A DNA stretch of 64,000 bases. Source: Akebia trifoliata. Lineage: Eukaryota; Streptophyta; Magnoliopsida; Ranunculales; Lardizabalaceae. Below, piece after piece: positions 55,870-64,000 of the stretch (its first letter is position 1; the number at the start of each line of letters is the position of its first letter). The stretch covers positions 20,105,884 through 20,169,883 of the forward strand of contig CM030706.1 of NCBI GenBank assembly GCA_017979445.1. Reading direction: 5' to 3'. The notes beneath the pieces are model-generated. The model was given only the letters and a program-made list of their open reading frames with translations. It was not told where the DNA came from and did no database searches. Made by a program: the position numbers and the translations under genes.

Positions 55870-58800
55870 TGTGGCGCCCCGCCAAACACTAAGACAAATC
55901 CCCATGTCAGATTTCAAGGTACGAGGTGGCACCTCGAAATTTCGGCATGGTCTCCTCTGTTTATGTTAGCATTCCAAGGTAATTCAACCTGCACCTGATA
56001 AACGACATACAATCCTGCATATAACAAACAAAATATAATACTAGCGGAAGCCTATATACGTCTAATAATGTTCGATAGATCAGAGTGCGGAAGAAGAAAA
56101 ATTATATACAAGATTATACAAAATTCCTCACTCTAACAGAATTCCTAACACTCAAGACAAATCCATAAGACTACTTGGAGAAACTGACACCACTAGGGGG
56201 TATAGTCCTAGTACTTACCAGGTGACGGACTCTAGTTGTCTATCTGACCAACCAGATGATCTTCATTCGTTTTCTACACTTGTTTCGCCAAGCTTCAGAT
56301 CTGAAACTAAAAAAAAATGGAGAAGGAAAGGGTGAGTAACAATGGTTACCCAGTAAGGAAGCAACAATTTCTGCCAATAACCTCTCCTAACATGAACGAA
56401 TAAACATACTGAATCATTTTAAAATAAACAAAATTTTACAGAATAAACTACGATTAACTGGTACATATAGCTAGGGATGAGCAACTAAACATTTTAAAAC
56501 TCACATTACATCGATCAGCAGTACTCACTATAACATTCTCTTTTTATACAAATCTAATTGATCAAATGGAAACAATAAACATGCATTTCATCTTATATAT
56601 CAAAATAAGCAACAGATACATAATACACAATGGTGGAGTATTGGAATTAGAGAGTTGGGATTCACGACTGGATCGCTCCCAGTCGGGACATGATGTTACA
56701 ATTCTTCTCGGGCTTTTAGTTCCTGATTTTGTGGCTGGTCGCTGCTTACCACGTTTGGTTGACCATTTATCCGGCTCAGGCTGGCCGTTTGACGTGACCG
56801 TAAGCAATGGGTCTCTTTTCGATGTGTCAGAACGTTCGACTACTATAGATTGTTAGTGATCACTGACTAATCATCTTCGTCTATGCCTATCAGGCGTGCA
56901 AGTGATTCCCAAATATACAAATCATTCGTATACGACCACCTTTACATTACAAGTTCACTGGTAAAGATAGAGAGGAATAAACCCGGATTCCAGTTGTGAC
57001 TCCACTCTCATACGCGTCCCATACCTCGTATGAGTTTGGTGGTCCCTACCGTACATCCCAAGATAGTACCCCACTCCGGATGATATGACGCACTATCCCT
57101 TCAGGCATTCACAAACTCTTTAACAGCTCACAAAATAGCTACATATATATATTATTTTCATTTGAAAACAAAAGAGAAATTAACAATACAAGGTTGAGAA
57201 TAGATATCCAATTTACTACCATGCAAGTGTGGCCACCCGGCCTAAAATAGATAACATAACAGAGCGCCTCGCGCTAACAGAAAGTAAATAAACATGCAAC
57301 CAGTAACATTATCCCTGGATATCCGTTCACCAACCTGCATACAACACAACAACGTAAAATGCAGACATCACCCCTCGGGTGTGACTCTGACATTTTACCG
57401 TTTCATACCCTTTTTTCCCTTTTTTTCGACTTTTACAGTTTTCAATCTCTTCATAAAATATCCATTTTCTGATATTCATCAACTCAATATGAGTTCATTG
57501 AATATTAAATCACATTTTTCAACTATACAATTTATTTCTATCAATAATATTGAAAAAAAAATACAAATTTCATATCAAAACGGGGTCCGAGCAGTGCACA
57601 AGACCCAATTTATGGCAATAACCCGTTAAAACACCCTACCCACGTATAATTTATTAAAAATACAATTAAACATATCAAACATGCAATTTCTGGCGTGAAT
57701 TTTGAAATAAACAAAGAATTCTATATTTCGGAAATACATCCAAAATTTTCAAATAAAATCCTAAATGCAATTTTCACAATCTATGATTACTAATAGAAAT
57801 TAAGAGTTCCTTACAATGACTAGGCAAAAGGATCAAAGCACGTGCACGGAAATCGAGGCGATCGGCACGGAAATCGAGATGGACCGAACTTCGAAGCGGC
57901 TGATTTTTGAAATCGACCTGGTGGTTTTGAAGATCTCGATGTGCTTGTCTCTTCTCCCTTCTACGGCGAAAGGCGGTTTGACCCCGAAACCGATGAAAAT
58001 CGAGGTCGAAGTTACGAAAATCTCCGTATCCAAATACGGCTAATTTTTGACGATATCGGGTGAAATAGAAAGTAAAACGAAGCAAGGTTGGGTGGGTTTT
58101 GTAGAGAATGAGGCTACGGACGTTTCTCCCTTCTGCGTCGGAAGACGGTTTGACCTCGAAACGGACGAAATCCGAGGTCAAAGTTTCGAAATTTTCGTAT
58201 CCAAATACGGCTGATTTTTGATGATATCGAGTGAAATAGAAAGTGAAATGAAGAAAGGTTGGGTGGGTTTTGTAAAGAACGTAGCTGCGGACCTTTTTCC
58301 CTTCTGCGGCGATCGTCGACGGCGAACCGTTTGCGAAGGATCTGAGGTGGAAGGTCGAAGAGAAAAGAAAAAAAAAAATCATTTTATATGTCTCGGTTGT
58401 ATGGATGCGTTGGGGAAGATGGGTTTAAAAAAAAATAAATTTTTTTATTTATATAAAAGTTGGGACGAAATTGGTATTTTGTCAATTGTTTGGATCGTCG
58501 ATAACTTGATCATTCGGACTCCAAATCTGACAAACGAATACTCTATTTTGCCTAATTTTTCATTTCGGATCTAATGGTATAGTCAATTTCTACAAATTAT
58601 GTCTCCATCAAAAATTTACATTTTTAGCCTGACGTGACCCCTAAACTTGATGTCATTTTCGTTTTTGGCGATAATTCGACTTCTTGATCTCCAAAAATGA
58701 CAAATAAATAGTCTATATTGAATAATTTTTCGTTATGAACCCAATGGTATGATCGAATTTTAAAAATTATTCCTCTAACAAAAAGTCACTATTTTAGCCT

Positions 58801-59036
58801 GGTCCGACCCGGTAATCGAGGATTTTGCAACTTTTATATTCGGACTCGCATTTGAGCGTGCTTACAGGCTAAACTATGTTTTTCGATCATTTTGAATCTA
58901 ATGGTGAGGTCAGATTCCATTAAAAATGATCAGAAACATCCTAAAATTTTTCCCCTAAGTCCCACTTTCAATATTTTTCTCAAAATTCACTATTATTTTT
59001 TCTCGAGATACAAATCAGAAATTCGGGGGTTTCACA
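55870..59036 (-). repeat. 3' LTR of element H
   Basis: A 3,167-bp LTR beginning, on the minus strand, TGTGAAACCCCCGAATTTC (59036) and ending in CCACA-type text at 55870. It holds the 202-codon frame at 57774-58382 and a partial direct duplication of about 180 bp inside it. Confidence 0.92.
57774..58382 (-). CDS. LTR-borne reading frame of H (function unknown)
   Basis: A 202-codon frame with no known domain. It contains two related halves, the pattern A-E-G-x-x-V-R-S...Y-K-T-H-P-T-x-L-x-F-T-F-Y-F-T-R-Y occurring twice about 55 residues apart, followed by an Arg-rich R-R-R-R-E-K segment and an H/R/D-rich tail. Related frames exist in the LTRs of G (160 codons), E (26584-26796, minus) and I (interrupted). 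Whether it is translated is unknown. Confidence 0.35.
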   Translation of the reverse strand: MIFFFLFSSTFHLRSFANGSPSTIAAEGKKVRSYVLYKTHPTFLHFTFYFTRYHQKSAVFGYENFETLTSDFVRFEVKPSSDAEGRNVRSLILYKTHPTLLRFTFYFTRYRQKLAVFGYGDFRNFDLDFHRFRGQTAFRRRREKRQAHRDLQNHQVDFKNQPLRSSVHLDFRADRLDFRARALILLPSHCKELLISISNHRL

Positions 59037-59049
59037 TTCTCCCCCCCTT
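59037..59049 (-). promoter_or_regulatory. Polypurine tract of element H
   Basis: On the minus strand AAGGGGGGGAGAA sits directly before the 3' LTR, identical to E's tract at 27478-27490. Confidence 0.9.
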
Positions 59050-60480
59050 AATAAAAATTTCGTCCTCGAAATTAAAATCATACCTTATCGAGCTTTGTCG
59101 CGATTCCACTAATACGACATGTATTATAAACAACACCTAATTTCGATTACCATTTATTCTTAGTCTCAAATCAATCTCATTTATAACTCATAGACTTATG
59201 TCTCTCATATTCCGTCAATCCAATATATTCATAATTTAATCACTCTAATTCAAACTTATACTCCAACTAATCCATTATTTATATAACCACAAGATAACAA
59301 TCAATTCACCTTGTATCACTTTCCCATCAATGTCTATCAACAACAATCCTTTCACATCTTCTTTATTCTTCATCCTTACTTTTCTCATCAATTACATCAT
59401 ATATTATGTTTTACTCATAATTGTTATGAATATTACTCCCCAATGCATAGTCTTACTGCAACACACCACTGTCTTTATATTCGATTCAATATTACATTTC
59501 TACTTATTGTGATATTTCCTCAAAACCTCTGTCATAACCTTTATAATTTAAGATCTTACTCGAGGGGATAAATCATACATCTATTTTCTCACAATTCCAT
59601 TAAGTCATCATTAATGGAACATTGTCACAAGATTATTCTTTCTCACATTTTACATCGACCCACCTCCTAACTTATACTCTACTAAATCTCTTTAGGATGG
59701 ATGTGGGCACAGGTAGGTAGTAGCCGCTGCTTCTACGAAATCATAATCATTACTTATAACTCTCTCGTTTCAAGGAGTGAAAAGGAACCACGATCGAAGT
59801 CTTGAAGTGAGCGCTTGTCTATAGAAGGCATTGATCACGTAACGAGAACGATAATAATGAATTCTTTTACTGGAAAGCGATTGTGAAAAGAGAAAGCAAA
59901 AGAAGAGTTAGAATCGACACCGAGGATAGAAAGATAAAAGGGAAAAGATAATCTATCTTTTTAAATGAGGAGAATCGATTCAAGAAGTCGTAAAGCAAGA
60001 GTTGCTTTATCTAATAGTTCAATCGTTAGGCCTCCCAAAGTTAAGTCATCTTCAATCGAAAGGAAAGATACGCAACTTCTTGTGTTGATATTCGAGGAAG
60101 TAGCTCTTGATATGAAGGATATATAAGAAACACCTACTTATCTACTAGCGTAATATACGAGTAATTGACTAGACTATTGATATAAAGACTAACGTACCAG
60201 TTGAACATCACTTGTCTTTTCACACTTTACAATTATTCTAATACCTATTTTGCAAGTTCTTAAATGATCTTCCAAAAATCTTATTCTTTCTTCGCAAGGC
60301 CTCTCAATGGTATAAATAATTTCAATACTTGACCTGTGTTAGTGGTTTCTAACTCTAGCAAGTGTGCAAACTCTTCACAGAATTATATGATCTAGAGGAA
60401 CTAGTGTTGAATATAAATCCACTTTTTAATATTATAATTAAAAATCATTACTTCCAAAATTTCGTCGGAGATAGGTACTT
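59050..60480 (-). other. Internal noncoding DNA of element H
   Basis: No pol gene is recognised here, where reverse transcriptase and integrase would be expected. Parts match E's remnant at 27491-28312. The middle part (59580-60300) has no counterpart in the window and no clear frame. Confidence 0.6.
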
Positions 60481-60520
60481 TCTCCTAGGTCATAGCTCTT
60501 ACTTGCGCCTGTGATAGAGG

Positions 60521-62403
60521 ACATTCTTTCTTGATATGTCCCACCTGATCAAACGCGTAACAATGTCAATGATCTTGTCTTCATAGATCTCTGTGGAGTG
60601 GGTAGTTGGAAGACTAGGGTCTGTAGGCTCTGAACTTGCCTTGTTGATTCCTTTGGCCCTGTTGGCATCATTGGAGCTTCAACTGCTCTCTAACTCAGTG
60701 ATGGGGAAACTCTACAACTTGATAGTGGAGGAGTTCTATATTGTGGATACACTGATCCGGGGAAGATTAGCCTCGAATACATCGACCTCTTGGCCGGATC
60801 TGATCTGGGAAGAAAAGAAATCTAAGGTCAACTCATTTGTCCATTGGAGGTCTGTAACTCTATCTCCTCTCGTTTTATCCTTTAAGTTTGATTTATCGTA
60901 TCTCTATAATTGGTAGTCTCAATCATCAACCTCCTGGCCCTTAGGTAGGATTATAGTCCTCTAAAGAATTTACGGGCCTTTTACAGATTTGTCAAGATAA
61001 GCTCAGACGCACATCGTGACAACCTAGTGAACATCATATTTTAGTTTCTATAATTGATAGATTACCTTGCATTAATCTCAAAAACTCCTAGTTTTTTATT
61101 TCTCGAGCAATCTCAAATATAAATCTATCAACAAATATCCTCTCAAATTCTACCCACTCAAACGATCCATCTCCCAATATATTCCTCTCAAACGTTACTA
61201 ATGACTGGCATCCCCATCCAACTAGAATATAGTCACCATCATCCACTGATTTCTTGGGTACTACATGACATTGAAAATCTTTCAAATCTTCAAAACCAGT
61301 CATTGACTTCAACCAGTTGGAAAAGTTCCCAAATCTCGATAGACGTAATCGTTGAAAATTATACAACCACATCCTTGGATTTACCTGTCCTTTGGGCTGG
61401 GGAATTCTCTTATTCTTCAAAGGCACGACTTTGTGGTAATGGTCTCTAAGGTTGAATAGTATTTCCATTTTGCGAAGAAGTCCAGCGCTTCCTCATTTCT
61501 TGGATTTAGTGGTGTGCCTTACAATTGTGGTAAGTCTTGTACCATCTTTCACTTCCGATCGCTAGTCTTGTATGTTCGGGATGGCACGAATACGTTATCA
61601 ACTTTAGTAAAATATGGTGGCCTTATTATCTTATACATTGGTTTGTCTAGCATCTTTCGGAGCCACACATCCTTAATCAATTGACGTTGACCCGAACATT
61701 GCTCTCCTTTATATCCCAATTTACCACATTCGTAATATATCACAATTCTTCTTTTCAACTGATTTAGTGGTATATGTTGTTTCTTATAAATTTCTTCTAT
61801 CCATTGAGTAGGTATGTCTATAATCTCAATCCTCATGTATGATATATATTTCCTATGAATTTACTAGTTTTGTAATTGTTTGTCGCTTATTAGAAACTAA
61901 TTGTCTTCCTTCTATTTGGCGTCGAGGTGCTGGTGGTTGTATTATTCATATTTCTTCTCCAAATTTGTCATGAGACTCAGTTACCTATCCGATGAATGAC
62001 ATTAGTTGTGATATCGAGTCAGTAGTCTGATCCAAAACCTATCTTGTCTCTGTTACGTTTCAGCCTTTGCCTCTTCTACTCTTCTCACTTGTGCTTATCC
62101 GTAACAATGAACTTATTAGAATAAGGCCAAAACTACTCTTACATAACTATAAATTCTATCGCAGCCTAGAACTTAGTAATGGACTCTATTTCCATTACTA
62201 ACAGAACAAACCGAGAATCCTATCCTAGGCTTACTAGGTTCTATAGACCTCTAGACACGGAAGAACTCATAATTCCAATACAGAATTACTAATGAGCTCG
62301 GATACCGAATTCCTAATGACACTCTATGATTATCGCTCTAATATCTATGGTATCAGCGAATTCTCCAAAATATAGCAGATCAGTATCCCATACGGATCTA
62401 ATA
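60521..62403 (-). pseudogene. Degraded gag of element H
   Basis: In minus-strand order: a frame at 61836-61549 with a zinc-knuckle-like motif (Y-x2-C-x4-Y-x4-C, two of four ligands changed), then a frame at 61468-61088 resembling the capsid core end (F-E-W-V-E-F-E-R-I-F-V-D-R-F-I-F-E-I-A-R-E), then near 60562-60521 a second knuckle (C-x2-F-x4-H-x4-C, one Cys replaced by Phe). Thus knuckle-like motifs lie on both sides of the core. Frame changes and stops separate the pieces, so no working Gag is made. Confidence 0.55.
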
Positions 62404-62419
62404 CTATGCTCTGATACCA
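62404..62419 (-). promoter_or_regulatory. Primer-binding site of element H
   Basis: On the minus strand TGGTATCAGAGCATAG, two bases after the 5' LTR. It is identical to the site of G. Confidence 0.9.
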
Positions 62420-62421
62420 TC

Positions 62422-64000
62422 TGTGGCGCCCCGCCAAACACTAAGACAAATCCCCATGTCAGATTTCAAGGTACGAGGTGGCACCTCGAAATTTCGGCAT
62501 GGTCTCCTCTGTTTATGTTAGCATTCCAAGGTGATTCAACCTGCACCTGATAAACGACATACAATCCTGCATATAACAAACAAAATATAATACTAGCGGA
62601 AGCCTATATACGTCTAATAATGTTCGATAGATCAGAGTGCGGAAGAAGAAAAATTATATACAAGATTATACAAAATTCCTCACTCTAACAGAATTCCTAA
62701 CACTCAAGACAAATCCATAAGACTACTTGGAGAAACTGACACCACTAGGGGGTATAGTCCTAGTACTTACCAGGTGATGGACTCTAGTTGTCTATCTGAC
62801 CAACCAGATGATCTTCATTCGTTTTCTACACTTGTTTCGCCAAGCTTCAGATCTGAAACTAAAAAAAATGGAGAAGGAAAGGGTGAGTAACAATGGTTAC
62901 CCAGTAAGGAAGCAACAATTTCTGCCAATAACCTCTCCTAACATGAACGAATAAACATACTGAATCATTTTAAAATAAACAAAATTTTACAGAATAAACT
63001 ACGATTAACTGGTACATATAGCTAGGGATGAGCAACTAAACATTTTAAAACTCACATTACATCGATCATCAGCAGTACTCACTATAACATTCTCTTTTTA
63101 TACAAATCTAATTGATCAAATGGAAACAATAAACATGCATTTCATCTTATATATCAAAATAAGCAACAGATACATAATACACAATGGTGGAGTATTGGAA
63201 TTAGAGAGTTGGGATTCACGACTGGATCGCTCCCAGTCGGGACATGATGTTACAATTCTTCTCGGGCTTTTAGTTCCTGATTTTGTGGCTGGTCGCTGCT
63301 TACCACGTTTGGTTGACCATTTATCCGGCACAGGCTGGCCGTTTGACGTGACCGTATGCAATGGGTCTCTTTTCGATGTGTCAGAACGTTCGACTACTAT
63401 AGATTGTTAGTGATCACTGACTAATCATCTTCGTCTATGCCTATCAGGCGTGCAAGTGATTCCCAAATATACAAATCATTCGTATACGACCACCTTTACA
63501 TTACAAGTTCACTGGTAAAGATAGAGAGGAATAAACCCGGATTCCAGTTGTGACTCCACTCTCATACGCGTCCCATACCACGTATGAGTTTGGTGGTCCC
63601 TACCGTACATCCCAAGATAGTACCCCACTCCGGATGATATGACGCACTATCCCTTCAGGCATTCACAAACTCTTTAACAGCTCACAAAATAGCTACATAT
63701 ATATATTATTTTCATTTGAAAACAAAAAAGAAATTAACAATACAAGGTTGAAAATAGATATCCAGTTTCCTACCATGCAAGTGTGGCCACCCGGCCTAAA
63801 ATAAATAACATAACAGAGCGCCTCGCGCTAACAGAAAGTAAATAAACATGCAGCCAGTAACATTATCCCTGGATATCCGTTCACCAACCTGCATACAACA
63901 CAACAACGTAAAATGCAGACATCACCCCTCGGGTGTGACTCTGACATTTTACCGTTTCATACCCTTTTTTCCCTTTTTTTCGACTTTTACAGTTTTCAAT
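62422..64000 (-). repeat. 5' LTR of element H (cut by the window edge)
   Basis: The 3' half of the 5' LTR. It is nearly identical to 55870-57442. Confidence 0.92.

Larger units (their letters stand above)
55870..64000 (-). mobile_element. Element H: young long-LTR Ty3/gypsy retrotransposon (5' end beyond window)
   Basis: On the minus strand H has a 5' LTR (62422 to past 64000), primer site, 3.3 kb of internal DNA, purine tract and 3' LTR (55870-59036). The comparable LTR parts (55870-57442 against 62422-64000) differ by about 11 substitutions and two small indels by hand count, so the insertion is recent. The internal region has a degraded gag and no recognisable pol, so H must have moved with borrowed proteins. 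The left flank GTGCT (55865-55869) should reappear after the right LTR, outside the window. Confidence 0.9.

Noticed and set aside
56562..56856. Paired frames in the LTRs of H (56562-56856 and 63116-63410, both strands)
   Set aside because: The same segment is open on both strands and present in both LTRs. There is no domain, and in other family copies the frames are broken.

Overview
This window is nuclear DNA of a flowering plant, probably a eudicot with a large, repeat-rich genome. Nearly all of it (about 58 of 64 kb) is LTR retrotransposons inserted into one another. No complete host gene is visible. What looks like host sequence is confined to short islands at 1-763, 22209-22321, 28518-29017 and 48557-49000.

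Layout. (1) 769-22203, minus strand: element C, an Ogre/Tat-like Ty3/gypsy element with perfect target-site duplication (TSD) GGGGC. Inside it lies element D, an Athila-like Ty3/gypsy element on the plus strand (5757-16004, perfect TSD GAATG). (2) 22322-28517: a broken minus-strand element E with long LTRs, its LTR split by solo LTR F (22989-26442, perfect TSD GTCCT), followed by an orphan plus-strand LTR end. (3) 28898-28987, minus strand: a 30-codon exon resembling the start of the plant peptidase M50B-like protein. (4) 29018-48556, plus strand: element B, a degraded chromovirus with a chromodomain. It is split by element A (29918-41819, same Ogre/Tat-like family as C) and by a truncated LTR, I (42269-44861). 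(5) 48557-49363: an island with a CT-rich, TATA-bearing stretch (minus strand) that may be the promoter of the exon in (3), then a 366-bp MITE-like element with two palindromes. (6) 49364-51852: AT-rich DNA, a tandem repeat and a Ty1/copia reverse-transcriptase remnant. (7) 51853-64000: plus-strand element G (3-kb LTR plus 1 kb of internal sequence), into which the young related element H is inserted on the minus strand (55870 to beyond the window edge).

Relative ages follow from the nesting and from LTR differences counted by hand: H is youngest (about 0.7% over the 1.58 kb that can be compared), D is next (about 1.5%), A and C are older (about 7% in the first 240 bp), and B is older than A. 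No element encodes a full working set of proteins. The most intact genes are D's 942-residue gag-protease and B's 250-residue integrase fragment; D's protease has lost its catalytic aspartate.

Points that stand out: a leader block with a conserved small hairpin shared by the Athila-like D and the Ogre/Tat-like A and C; a cluster of perfect stem-loops before D's polypurine tract; an intact gag next to a shattered pol in D; a long reading frame inside the 3-kb LTR family; and the possible host gene whose start codon lies 31 bp from element B. Nothing here resembles a defence system, CRISPR array or biosynthetic cluster.
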